From positions 1 through 64,000 of the forward strand of contig JAFCMP010000423.1 of assembly GCA_017506865.1 (NCBI GenBank): a stretch of DNA of 64,000 nucleotides, read 5' to 3'. The notes below the pieces were generated by a model. It was given only the letters and a program-made list of their open reading frames with translations. It ran no database searches and was not told where the DNA came from. The position numbers were made by a program, and so were the translations under genes. Positions 11,501-23,776 of the stretch are shown here, in pieces (position 1 is the first letter of the stretch; each line of letters opens with the position of its first letter). Source of the stretch: Tribonema minus. Its lineage: Eukaryota; Sar; Xanthophyceae; Tribonematales; Tribonemataceae.

Positions 11501-14500
11501 TGAACCTGAACACACTCAATGGGCAGCACATGTGAGTCACGGTTAGCCAGCGTTGTTCTGAATTCATCGCAAATGGTGGTACGAGCGACCAACAGTATCA
11601 CATCAACGCACAACATTCTAATTGCTAGCCTGGCGCGTGTTGGTTTGCGCCAGTGATTCTTACTACTGGCGTGTGCTACACGACATGATGTGTTGATGAT
11701 GTAATGTCGTCCACTGATGAAGCCATTTTACCAACAGTGCACTCTCATGCCACATTGCTGCTTTCAGTAGAAATGCTTCACCCTGCTCTCTATTGTGACC
11801 CCCTGCCTTACCCGATGTCCACCAACAGAATTCATTCCGGCGGCGCTGTCAACGCGGAGGTGCCCTACATTGCGTGGTACACACTCACCCCGCTGGAGCA
11901 GATGCCACATGGCGGCCTCCTGTATCACCAGTTTCAGGAGGGCTGCGGCGCGCCGGGAGTGCTGTCAGAGGTGTGACAGTGCTCAGACGAGTCGCGCTCT
12001 CGAACATCAGGCCGTTGTCGTATCTTGTTTCCGCTGTGTTCATCTTGGACGTAGTCGTGTACTGAGATTACAGGGATGTGTGCAGCATCACAGATGACCT
12101 CATCAGTGTTACAACATGATGGCAGTTCACTTCACTGGGGCTTGATGCTTGACTTGTCACACAATACAGAGAGTTGGCATCAGGCTTTCCAGATATGCAC
12201 CTTCCTTGCGTGTCAGCGAGTTCCGTCATACATGGTGCACAATAGCAGCCCGCTACATATACACTTGAGCCATGCTCTCGAGGCTGTGCTCACTTGCTAA
12301 ACAGTGATTACTTGAAGCACATAAGGTTATTCTGTTGTGCTGCCGTGCCATTGCTGAGCACATGTGCTCGCCAGCCCTCTGACCCTTGTTGATGTGCCGA
12401 TATGGTGTTGCGCACTCTTTTTGTGTGCACTTGTGCAGGCGGATGGTGATGTGGCCATACTGCCGTCCGGCGCTACGCGCGCCGACATGCTAGCCCTCGC
12501 ACACGTGCCACTGCTAGTGCGCAACTGGGAACAGCCATCCGATTTCCACGGCGGCAGCGCAGGCCACAAAGACCTCGCCTCAACAGGGCCGGCTCTGCAG
12601 CACACGCACTTGATTTCCGTGGCGCAAGCCAGGCCTGAGTTGAAGTATGGGTTTCAGGTGTGTCACCGCCCGGAGGCGCCCAAAGACAGTGCTCCGCACA
12701 TCTTCAAGGAGCCGGGGGTGGACTACTCCATGCCGGATGGCTTCTGGTGAGTCAAGACACTGTCCAACATATGCTGTTTGATCACCTTTCATACCAATGT
12801 GGTGTACAGGAGCTCAAGTAGGTTCATGGTGCGCTTGCCAAAGTGGGTGGGTATCTGTATAAGCCAAGTTCAAGCGTCTCACCATGTATTCATTGGACTA
12901 TACGTGACACTGGGGCTAATGTCATACTTGAAGTGGACAACTTGGTTACTGAAGTACTGCTTGCATTGCCGTCTTGAAGAGATGCATGCGATTTCCACTA
13001 CTGTACCTGGCGCATACAAGTCACAAGGCATCCTTTGCCCAAATGCCAATGCCTACGTACGCCTGAGTAGTGTATGCGTTTGACATCATATTTTGATTCA
13101 TCTACTTTGAAGTACTTGTTTCACCTTGTGTCCCTGCAAATAAGGCGGCGTCGCCATTAGTGCTTGCTTCGACTACAAGGCCAGCTGTGTACAGACTGTT
13201 TCTTGAGAGCCTAACTGGCAACTTCAACTGACAAGAAGAAGTCGCTCAGCGTTATCGTGCAGATGTTGATTTTCAGCACAGCGTGCTTCTAATACAGTTT
13301 GCGCCCCCTTTGAAGCCTCATTGTTCTGATTGTTGCCACTTTGCTGCCCTGCAGGAAACGCATCTACTCACACTGGGTGTACGCCATCAGTGGCTCCATC
13401 ATGTCCCAAGTGCGCTTCCGCTCCAAGAATCACGGCATGGCGGTGTGCCTGCATGTGCGCCGTGGAGACAAGGTCACCAAGCCGCACATGGAAGAAAAGT
13501 GAGTGCGCGCTTGTACTAACCCTAACCTAAGTGCTGCATGACGCTGAGCACAGGGTGTGGAGAATTGTAAGTAAATCGTGTTGTGACGGGCAGTTCCACA
13601 TTTGAGCAGCAACATACCACAAGGAAAGATCACTGCAATAATCTTGTGCGTCTGGCACACGAGATGAAGTTTGCCACTGAGCACCCCGATGATGGTAAGA
13701 AGCAGCAGGCGTCGCATTTCTTTGCAGCAAAGCAACAAGCTAAGTAGTAACAATGAAACCCTGATGCCCTGCAGCTCAGGTTGTGGCACTCGCGGACTTT
13801 CGTGTTCCAGCTAGCATGCTGCATGTATGACCGTGTCTCACACGTTTCAAGTTGCCGCGGATGATGCTACAGTCAAAAGGCCGCACAGCTGTCACATTCA
13901 TGCAGAACCGCGCTATACATACAACAGAGTAGTATCAAGGACAGAACTGCAAAATGAGTTGAATTTGATGTTGCTGTTGCGATTGCATGCAGTAACTTGT
14001 TAGTGAACATGAGCATGGATATACATGCAACAAGACTGTAATGTGCTGCGGAGCGCCATGTCATATAGCCATACATTTCAGTGTTGTGTCATGCGCGTTC
14101 CTTCCATCAAGTTGTCAATGCGCATTTGACACACCCAGAAGATCTACAAACACAGACATGTTCACGCAGGACCGCAAGTCCAGCGACCAGCATGATGTGC
14201 TGCCGTGCTGCCGTGAAAGGCACTGAATATCATGCAGTGCTTTCCGGAAGTCATGCGAAGCCTGCATGAAGGCAGTAACACTGTTGTCATGGGTGCTGCT
14301 ATGAGTTGTTCAGCAGCGTGATGTTGCGCCAATCGCCTTGCACGAATGTTTTCACATTCCGCAGTTTTCACTCGCAATTGCTTCTTCGCCATAAGCCCTT
14401 TTTCACGCTCTGTAGAGAATCCCTGTATATTTTTTGTATGACCACCTCACACGCCATGAGTAAGCAGCCATGACATCCGCACTCACCCTCTCTCTTTAAC

Positions 14501-14848
14501 CCTGTGCTCCGGTGCAGGTACCCCAATCTGAACTACGACACTTCCCCGGAGGGCATTTTGCGCACCATAGCGCCACACGTTCCCACCGGCTCCGTGCTCT
14601 ACATCGCCACCAACGACGAAGATCCAGTGGCCTTCTTTGCGCCGCTAGAGGCGCACTACACGGTCATGTCGGTATCGCACTTCCCGTGGCTGCTGAGAGC
14701 TGGAGACTTTATGCCATCGACGCTGGCACTGGTGGATTACACGCTTCTCAAGACAGAGGAGAACTGCGCTCGGCTCATTCCCACGTTTGCGTCAGAGGAG
14801 TCGCGCGGGTTTGACACACACATTAGCTTGTCCCCCTTGCACAAATGA
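8539..14848 (+). CDS. Fucosyltransferase-like glycosyltransferase, copy B (517 aa, 8 exons)
   Basis: Predicted exons: 8539-8909, 9372-9474, 10088-10161, 10987-11067, 11829-11970, 12439-12746, 13355-13498, 14518-14848, all GT-AG with consistent phases. ATG at 8539 starts a basic, then strongly hydrophobic leader (QLLLLLLLLALPQQG), so the protein enters the secretory pathway, probably the Golgi. The N-terminal part is Cys-rich (CSGLQDSAAVQCCARAIYD), like copy A. Core motifs are SLNRTLVLDSF, IHSGGAVNAEVPY, VAILPSGATRADM, CLHVRRGDKV (nucleotide-sugar binding, HxRRxDK type) and SVLYIATNDEDP. The C-terminus ends IPTFASEESRGF then a short tail, matching the last exon of copy A. Exon 6 is longer than its copy A counterpart by an insert in the middle. 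Family assignment is by motif; acceptor and linkage are unknown. Confidence 0.87.
10258..10290 (+). repeat. Duplicate of the 3' end of exon 3 with its own splice-like borders
   Basis: In intron 3 of copy B, GGTCACAGTCACAAA followed by a GGTGAGAG-type donor recurs about 120 bases after the end of exon 3, at roughly 10263-10288. It is preceded by TTCTGTTGCAG, a good acceptor. The segment therefore looks like a mini-exon of about 21 bases. Whether it is ever spliced in cannot be told from sequence. Confidence 0.45.
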
Positions 14849-15609
14849 TTGACTGGGGAGCATCGCCGTTGCAGATTACAACTGACAGTGTACAGCAGTT
14901 TATCACATGAGGGGTTTGTCAGCAGGAGGCGTGCAACATTGCGCGCTGAAGCATGCTACCCCCCACCCTCCTGACAGCTTTCAAGAACAGTGTGCACGGC
15001 AGCATGCTCGTCACTGCCATTCATATGTGACGTGCGTACTAGCAACAAGCGCTTTTGTTCTCAAATGCCCCCATTCAGACAACAATTGCCTCGCGTTTCT
15101 TCCATCTCATGGATGGCGCACCTCTGTATGTCATGGCAATGTGCTTCAAGGCAACAGGTCAGGCATGAAATGCGCGCTTGAACAATGGATCCTGGATGAA
15201 GGCCTGTGACTGTGAATACACTCTGCTTTCAGTGCTTCTTGTCCTATCAATATTGCAATGGCACTGTCAACGTGAATGCGTCGTGAGAAATGCCACCCCA
15301 CTGCAAGTCACCGCACACGATCGCAAGTCTGCAGCAACCTGCAGCATGCCCACTACTGCGTGCTCGACAGATTCACATGCACGTACGGCGGCTCTAGGCA
15401 TGCTGGCTGAGCACCAGGGCCAGCATGTGCGGGAAGGAGCAAACATTCAACGTTGCAGGCAAATGCATGCTCATGGCACAATGCGGATTGATTACACCAT
15501 TGAGTCCTGCAGCAGCATGGTTTCAGCAAAGAACTCCGAGTACAGCATAGAACACATGTCACGGCGCACTGATTAATGACAAAAAAGTGCTATTATCCAG
15601 ACTGTACTG
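14849..15609. other. Intergenic region between convergent genes
   Basis: This is the 3' flank of glycosyltransferase copy B and of the minus-strand LAMTOR4-like gene. Short frames occur on both strands but none shows a recognisable domain or splice structure. Confidence 0.6.
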
Positions 15610-16984
15610 CTATTCTTCAGGTTGCTTCTTTACAATATATACCATGCCGCCTCCCAATGCCACCACATATGAGTAGGAGTTAAAGCTGACGGTAATGAGC
15701 TTGAGAGGATCCCCACATAGCAGCCCTCCTGTGTCCTGTTGCGATAGGGCGGAAATCACAAAAGCAGGCAGAATGGGAGAGTTCACAGGTGTGCTTTGAA
15801 ATGGGGCAGGCAAGCTTATGGAATCAGGGCCTTGGTGATGACGATGATCTAACGATGACTGCAGCCGTGCTAGCTGGACCAAAAACAGCCTGAGTGCATG
15901 TTGTTCACAAGACTCAAGAAAACATGGCAGGGGTCTCAGGGGTGTTCGCGAGTAATGAGATGCCGAGTGATTGCTTTGGGTGTTGCATCTGCCTATAAGA
16001 AAGTGGTGCAGGCTATAGACCCGGTTATTGACAGCAAGCTGCGCAAGCAGTCACCAGCTGCAAGGTCTCAGCGCTGCTGTCTGTTGGCTTTGCAGCAAGT
16101 CGACCGTGACAGCACGAATGATTCACTACGACCGGCTAATTCACACCAGGCCTTGCACAGTACTTCAGCGACTGAACGTCCTGGTGAATCTCAAATACGT
16201 GCTGACATGCCATGCTGTGAGCCAATGAACATTGCAGCTCTACATCACAATGCAAAGAGAGAAGCTGATTGCTGAGCACAGGACCGCGTCACAATGTGGA
16301 GGTCTCGGTGTGAGGACACGACGGGGATATTTATCTCCCACCACACTCGAAGAGTGATTCGATCCCGCTGTGTCACGAGACTATGGAGGTTTGGTGTACT
16401 TAGGCAGTCTGTTTGCCGCATTGTGCAGTCGTCGTTCATATTTGTGTGAGTGTGCATGCGCAGTTGACAGCTCGTCGACAAAATGGCTCACTGACAAATG
16501 GCCACACAAATCAGATTGGGCGCCTATTGTTTGGCGCCTACTGTGTCACGGATCAGGTTGGGCGCCTAGTTTGTGTTGGGGCTCAACTTGCTACATGCTC
16601 TGAGGAACATCAACATCGTCACTGATGCTGCTAACCCCTGAACTTGGACCTACTGTCACAAAGTTATCAACTCGTGCGCGGAGAGTAGCTTGATAATCAT
16701 GTTTGCGCGTTGCCTGCATGTTGGTCAAAGGTGTGTCATGAATCTGCACGCTTGCTGGACCAAAACAAACTGTAGTGCGATTGGATACCCGCAAGTCTTC
16801 GGTGTTGTGGGAAAGCCTAGCATCGCCAACATGCGCGTACCTGTACTATGCGATAAAGCGTGGCGATCACCGATGATTCTTGTGATGCCAGATCTCCTGT
16901 CGCCCTCACCACCGCACCCGTAGACGCCTTGAGCACAGCAGTCCCCAGTTGGTTTGGCACTTGTGTCAAATCGACATTCTCCAT
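15610..16984 (-). CDS. LAMTOR4: LAMTOR4-like Ragulator subunit (89 aa, 2 exons)
   Basis: Exons 16841-16984 and 15610-15735 join in phase 0 across a GT-AG intron. The start is the ATG at 16982-16984. The frame stays open further upstream but has no other ATG, and known LAMTOR4 proteins begin about this far before the same motif. The first exon has LTQVPNQLGTAVLKASTGAV then RATGDL, matching LERIPDQLGYLVL...SSGDL of animal LAMTOR4. The second has LKLITVSFNSYSYVVALGGG and ends VYIVKKQPEE, matching the family's last strand, VFVVKRQ. Length is close to the 99 residues of the human protein. The family has a roadblock-like fold and is part of Ragulator, which anchors Rag GTPases and TORC1 at the lysosome. 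It is divergent from the Obg gene. Confidence 0.8.
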
Positions 16985-17166
16985 GAGCAGCAATCCAGAT
17001 GTTATGCAATCAACGTCCGAAGTCAGAGCAGCCTGCCTCGCAATCCTAGCCACCTGTGCAGCCAGCTCTGCAGTTCTCTTCGACCCTAAACTTCAAGTTG
17101 AGATTTGAAGTTCTTTTTTTAGTGTGAAAAAAGTTGGGGTCAACTCACCTCATCATATTGCAGATT
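16985..17166. promoter_or_regulatory. Short divergent promoter, LAMTOR4-like / plastid Obg
   Basis: Only 182 bases separate the two start codons. The interval holds an imperfect inverted pair of TTCAAGTT and TTTGAAGTT at about 17090-17113, followed by a run of T. The compact spacing suggests a bidirectional promoter. Confidence 0.5.
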
Positions 17167-20100
17167 ATGCCGTCTACGCGGGCTGCAGCGCTGGCAGTGG
17201 CCCTGCTGGGCCTCGTAGGGGAGGTGCGTGCCTTCATGGTGCCGCCGCAGAGTCAGCGGCACGTCAGCGACACACCATTAGCCAGGGCCACACAGTTGAA
17301 GTACAGGTCCTGTAGTCTCGCACGGTCGGCGCGGACGCTTGCGGCAGCTACACTGGACGAGGAGAAAGACGACAACATATTTGACCCGGACGACGCTATT
17401 CCCACGCCCACCAATGATGCGGTACGTGTCCTGTACGCTTCATTGGCTTGATGTTGCACAGCCCCCTCACCAACAAAGCTGTCGACCTCTGATCTCTGCT
17501 AAAATATTATTGGTGTGCTTGCAGGAATGGAAGTTCTTCGATACCGCACGCATCAACGTAAAGGGCGGGGATGGAGGCGATGGCTGCGTCGCTTTCCGGC
17601 GCGAGAAGGGCATTGCTATGGGAGGGCCCAGCGGTGGCAATGGCTCCAGGGGAGGCTCTGTAATCCTCAGATGCGACGAGGGACTCAACACGCTGGCAAC
17701 TGTCAGAAATAAAGTTCATTACAAGGGAGAAGATGGGTCGGTGAGTCCGCGTGTACGAATTGCCGACAGCTCCAGTCAATCACTGGCGCAAATATACTTT
17801 TCCTGCACAGACGCAATAAGACCTTGCTTTGCTCGTGCAGCCATTGCATTGTAATTCGTGTAGATCATCAAGACAACATTGATGGAAGTCCGCCTTGCGC
17901 TGCATGAACAACGTTTTTGTTCATGTTCAACTTCAACACGGCAATATCGCAATTGATGTACATTGTTTTGTTTGTTCCCGCATCTCTCAGAACGGGCAGG
18001 GGAAGTGTCGACACGCAGCAGCGCCAAGGGACTTGTTTGTGCGAGTGCCGCCTGGCACGGTGATCAGGGATCAAGATGGGGTGCTCTGTGGAGAGGTGAC
18101 TGACCATGGCGAGGAGCTGGTGGTGGCAAAGGGGGGGAGAGGGGGCAGGGGGAATCTGGCGTTCAAAACTGATAGGAATAATGCGCCGAAGGTGAGCACT
18201 GATAATCGAGTCAGCATTCACGCAACTGAGGGCAGAATAGAGTCTGAGGAGCTACGTAATGGCCCGCGAAGACCAACAGCACCTGCACCTGCTGTACAAG
18301 CACTACTAGGAACCTCTTTTCATTGAAAGCGTCGAGAACATTGAGTATCGTCGACTGCGTTTCAAAGTATAACATAGCTCGGGCAGCGCCTTTGACAAAT
18401 CAGTGCTGCTTTATGTGAAGGTGAGCTCATTGTCAGGTTACTCTGCAGCATTGTCATGCTGCAGATTATGAATATCTCGCAAGTGTTGACACAATGAGTG
18501 GCATGATTAGTGCCTCATGCAGAGTCATCATATGCAGGCATGCCACACGCATGAAGTAGCGTAGATACATCCTGTGTACAATACGTAATGTGATTCTTCC
18601 AAGTATGTGCTACAGCAGCTTAGACAGCACACAGAACAATGAGGCGCAATACGACACTCGTGCCTCATTTGGCATGACTCACAAGTCACGAGTCTGCCAA
18701 GTGCTGTACAGGGACCATGTGGCGGTTTGCATCAGTTTATATGCTTCAGGTATCTGAAACATCCCTATTAGCACTCGCGATGAAGACTTTAGCACTGAGC
18801 ACATGACACACCCTGAGGCCGCTGACAAAGGCGTCATACGACCCCCTGTTTTGAATGCGTACTCGGTTGTCAAATGCCAGATGTCCAGCGGCCAACAAAC
18901 TTCAATACGATGAATCATGGCCAGCACTTTGTCTTGCCATAGATGCGTAGGCAGGCACGTGGATAGCTTTGATATACACTGCAGTGTGGTGTGTTGCTGT
19001 ACTGCAATTCAATAGAATGTACCTGCAATGATTTTGGACCAAGCACCTCACCCTTGCAGTCGCCACGGTTTTTGCTGCCTGAACCTGCAGCGGAAATGAA
19101 AATGGGATGGGGTGCACACATATTTTCAACAACGTACTTCAGAGCTATAATACATGCGGCATGTATGCCTCACTCACATAGCTCAGCCAGGCGGAACTCA
19201 CAAGCTGAGCCATGTATCATCAGCTCAGATTCCTCATCATTCACCTCCTGACACCTCTTTTCGTGTGACAGTTCATGGAGGTGGGGGAGAAGGGGTCAAT
19301 GCGATGGCTAACACTGGAGCTTAAGCTGGTCGCTGACGTGGGGCTGATCGGTGTGCCAAATGCCGGCAAAAGCACGCTGCTAGCAGCTGTATCCAATGCG
19401 AAGCCCAAGGTCAGTATTCATGTGCATTATGCTCGTTGATGCTTTGCAATGCAACATAGAGTATGTTTTAGGTGGCAACCGCATGAACTGCGGAGTGGGA
19501 GATGAGGACATGAGGGCTCTATGTACTGCCCATGTCACCGAAGGCCAGCGCGCTATTATCTCAGGCTTAGGATTAGGGTTAGGTTACGATTTAGGGTATG
19601 TGGTTTACAGCACGAACGAACTTTGCTGCACAACAGTGTGGTGTTGCCATAATGCATCATGCACACATTGCGCGCACCGAATTCGGCTGTGGGCGCGACG
19701 ATCTTGCTGACAGTTGGGTCAGCCTTCTACAGCATATATGTGTGTGTACAGCTTACACACTCTTAAAGCATGTTTATGCATGAAAGCACACAGCTATAAC
19801 AGCTGTCCAGCGATCACCACATGCATGCATTTATCGTGAGAGTCGGGATCACTTCTGCTGGACTCGTCGACATGATTTCAGCAGGTGATGGGATGACTGC
19901 GATCGCGTCGTACAACCAGCATGTCAAAATGAATGCTCAGCCAAACTTGATGTTGGAGGGTCCGATTACTTGATGGGCTATCTTGTGCATTGCATCCTGA
20001 AGCGCAGACGGGTATCCATCAATACAGTACTCACATATCATGAATACACGCACACATAGCAGTGCTGATCATCGCAACCGCCACATACTTGAAGTTCAGA

Positions 20101-22578
20101 GATTATGTTCAACTGCTGCCCGCTTGCGACTCGTTCACACCACCACAGATTGCCGACTACCCGTTCACGACCGTCATCCCAAATCTGGGGGTGTGGGAGG
20201 AGAGTGCGGAAGTGGGTGGCAGCCCTAAGGGACTTGTTCTCGCAGACATTCCTGGCCTGTTGGAGGGTGCACACATGGGAGTGGGACTTGGTCTAGCATT
20301 CCTGCGGCACGTGCAGCGCTGCCGTGTGCTGGTGCATGTGGTCAATGGCGACAGCCCTGACCCCCTGGGTGACTTTGAGGCTATTCAACAGGTGACCACC
20401 GGTGATAAGACTGACTCTCTGCAAGGCTGATGATGTATTAGCATTGGTTGCACAATCACTGCACCAACCGTACCCCTAGCACAGCAGTCCTTGTGTGTGT
20501 GCCTGCGGGCTTTCGCGCATTGAATGCACTCATATTGGTGGTTTGCGGCATACAGTGGACTTCACGACCTCAGAGTATGTCATCTGATGGCAACGGCGGG
20601 CCATGTGCATGCACTGCGGCAGCATTGTGACATGTGCTCCGTGCCCAGGTGTCTGATGATAATTCTTCTATTATACCTACTCCAGTAGCCACATGTAACA
20701 GCAGACTTTGCGGGAGTGCAACATCACAAAGAAACTGTGCTGGCTGGCACCCGCATACAGATATGTAGTCACTACAATAGTGCTTATCACTAGTTGTAGT
20801 TAGAGTTGCTGCTTTTCATGCATGCCTGGAAATACAGGTTTGCGATTATCTGCTGTGATTGTTGATGTTTGGCGAAATATACAGCCGGTACACTCCAAGA
20901 GTTGAAGTTTGGGTAAGGGTCAGCTCTGCAAGCCAGTACACAGCAAGTGCTGTACAATCTGCGCAAAAAAGTGTAGACTCTGACTTGTTTGACGCAACAT
21001 CAAGTGCGTACCCAACATCAGGGAGCGGTACTAACAAAGTATCACAATACTTCTGCCCACTGACCTGTTGTCTGTGCACACCTTTCATGACTGTGTGACA
21101 GGAGCTGGAGCTCTTCAATATCAAGCTGGCTGGCAAGCCACAGGTGGTGGTGCTCAACAAGGTCGACTTGCCTCACGTTGCTGAGAAGCAGGCAGAGATA
21201 GAGGCTGGCCTGCTAGCCATGATGCCCCACAAGCGGCTTATGACCATCAGCGCTGCCAAGAGGCTGCACACAAGTGAACTGGTAAGTGCTTGAGTACGCA
21301 AGCAGAAAGCCGCTGTAAGTTTGATACCTTGCTGTGGTTTAACACATGATTTCCTGCTGTGTATGGTTAGCTGGTCTGCAATGTGTCAGGTGCCACAAAG
21401 CGCGCTGTTTGCATTAACTCTCAACCAACACTACCTTCACTTCGACGTCCCCATCATCGTATACTTTAAAGCATGACGCTGTTGTTGTGGTGTGCAGGAG
21501 CAGTGTTGTGTGTTATCAATCCAAAGATTGCATGCCGTGCCTTGGGGTGAGTTGGCTGTGGCTATACCTGCGTACCTCCCGTCCTAACCTGTGTTCCGTC
21601 CATTTTTGAACGCACGTTTAGCAGTGGCATTGCGTCGACCGTGTGACCCGATAACACGCTGTGAACTGTATGCCGGCGTTGTTCATCAGTTGGTTTATCA
21701 TCATTTGCTCTTGTGCTGCTGCAGATGTACAGAGTGCTCAAGCTAGTGCAGTCGCTGCCAGAAGAAGAGGAGCTATTTAATGGAGAGGACATACGCACGT
21801 TGGAGCCAGATGATGATGACGAAGACAGGGGCTTCCAGGTACACATTTGCTCAAATGAGCACTGCACCTATTTTTGAAAGATTGTATCAGAGCCATGATG
21901 CCACATGCAGTTGAATTTGAGGAGTGCGCTGCTGTGTGTCCTCCATGTTCACTACATGCAAAGTGGTGACCCTCAAGAAGGGTACTGAATGAGTATACTT
22001 TCAGCTTGTGCTTTGAGCATCCGTCTCGTCCACTGTGCTCCTGGCGCCCAAGTCATGTTCAAGCCGTGCTCTGGTATCGTGTCAAAGTAGATGCGCTTAA
22101 TCATGCAGCCATGTACGTTAAGCAGATGCACCCGACCAATGAGCTCAGCGCGCAAGCACATGAGTGTGCGCACGCTGTATTACTGTGCTTGGACCATAAC
22201 TGAGATGGCTAGGCCAGGCTGCTTGCTTTTGCATATTCATATATAGCAACCCCTGGCTGCAATGTGCACAGCCACTGACAATTGTCACTACTCCCTCAAT
22301 ATGTCCAGATCCTGAGCGACCCGGCCTACCCGGGCCAGTGGCGCGTGGCTGGCACGCGCATTGAACGCACCGCGCGCATGACCAACTGGGATTACTACGA
22401 AGCCATTGTCAGGTTTCAGCGCATCATGGATGCCATGGGGGTTAATCAGGAGTTGCTGAGCGCTGGTGCAAAGAAGGGGGATCTCATCATGATTGATGAG
22501 TACGATTTTGACTTCTCGGGGGATCTCAAGGCCAGCAGCCTGCTGCAGCAGTACCTGCAGGACAGTGGTCTGCAATGA
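17167..22578 (+). CDS. obg: Obg-family GTPase, plastid-targeted type (538 aa, 8 exons)
   Basis: Exons: 17167-17421, 17525-17740, 17991-18191, 19272-19409, 20149-20391, 21102-21281, 21725-21838, 22309-22578. All introns are phase 0 and GT-AG. Residues 1-23 form a signal peptide ending GEVRA|FMVP; a Phe at +1 is the mark of plastid precursors in secondary red-lineage algae. The Glu/Asp-rich stretch near residue 75 ends the leader. The Obg fold (about 86-225) has [16 protein letters not shown] and a glycine-rich core. The G domain has GVPNAGKST (G1), DYPFTT (switch I), DIPGL (G3), NKVD (G4) and SAA (G5). The last exon carries an OCT domain ([20 protein letters not shown]). Obg proteins act in large ribosomal subunit assembly and stress responses; this one probably acts on plastid ribosomes or thylakoid biogenesis. 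Confidence 0.93.
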
Positions 22579-23776
22579 AAGCACTTGACGCCTGATGTGA
22601 CTGTCATTGTGTGCTGTGTTGTGTGCGCATGTGTGTCAGTTCTCAGCACTTGATTATGCATCGGGTGCTTTTAGGCAAAGCTCAGTTGTATCAACGCAGC
22701 AGCACCATGTACATGGGATTACGGCACACACCAGTTGATGTACCTCTTGTTGGCAACTGTATACTGACATAGCATGAGCAGGAGTTGAGAACAAATGGCT
22801 GTACCTGAGAACAAATGGCTGTGCCTGTGTATGACATGTGTCGATGCACATTGAACGCGAGCTGCGACATCAAGCAACTCGTGTTGCATTCAACATGTGG
22901 CAAGCATCTACAACAAGTTGTGGGGCGTTCGAACTCGTGCATCTGATCGCGATTGCCATTTGCATTCATCACAAGGCTGATTCAGCCGCTATCTTCAACC
23001 TGACAGCTGAGCTACCACGCAACATGTCGGCCGTGATGTGCAACGTGTATCTAACGCCATTGACGCTGACCTCGGGTTGCCAACCACCACTGTTGCCAAC
23101 CACCACTGTATTGTGACTGCTGTCGCACATGAGCCTGTCAGTGAAGCAACAGGCAGGGTAACTAGCTACCAGACATTCATGCAGCTACCGTACCATATAG
23201 CGCAGAGGGCAGCAGCAGAATCTACGCTGCCCCTATGTGCGCCTGCACTCATGGTACATACCAAGAACACTACTGTACGCAAGCCTGCAGCGCTTGTGCC
23301 ACTGCTGCCATCGTGCTACCTCAAGTTGTCACTCGGCCACGATGTCTACTTGCACCTGCCACACTTTGCGGCATAGAAGCTCATATCGAATGTCAACATC
23401 AAGCACACAGGCGCACACTGTATGGAGTCGGAGCCTGCTGCTACTGTTGCCGCAGCTGCACATGTGTGCCTGATGGCCTGTTCCAGTGCACTAGCACTAC
23501 TTTCACTTTGCCATACTCATTCATGGCAGGTCACACCTGAGCAAACCCCCTTTTCCCCTGATCGCTCTTGAAACAGAGACTGTAGATGGGGTCCCGAGCT
23601 TGAGGTTGGAGGTCTGTCCAGTTCAACCTGCACATGTTCATCTGCTTGCCTGTACTGTATAGTTGCGTAGCCGTCACTGCCTAGTCTACAGCGCACACAA
23701 CCGTGCGCAACGCTAGCAACAACCGCCCGACCACTGCCATGCTGGCTGTGCTAGCTGGCTCAGACTCTCACTCAAT
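22579..23776. other. Intergenic region between convergent genes
   Basis: This is the shared 3' flank of the Obg gene and the minus-strand EGF-like gene. No domain, RNA gene or clear repeat is recognised; short frames are treated as chance. Confidence 0.6.

Noticed and set aside
16985-17053. Extending the LAMTOR4-like protein upstream of the ATG at 16984
   Set aside because: The frame is open but contains no ATG, and family members begin close to the VPNQLG motif.
17134-17166. Earlier start for the Obg gene (TTG at 17134)
   Set aside because: It is not an ATG. The ATG at 17167 gives a standard signal peptide directly.
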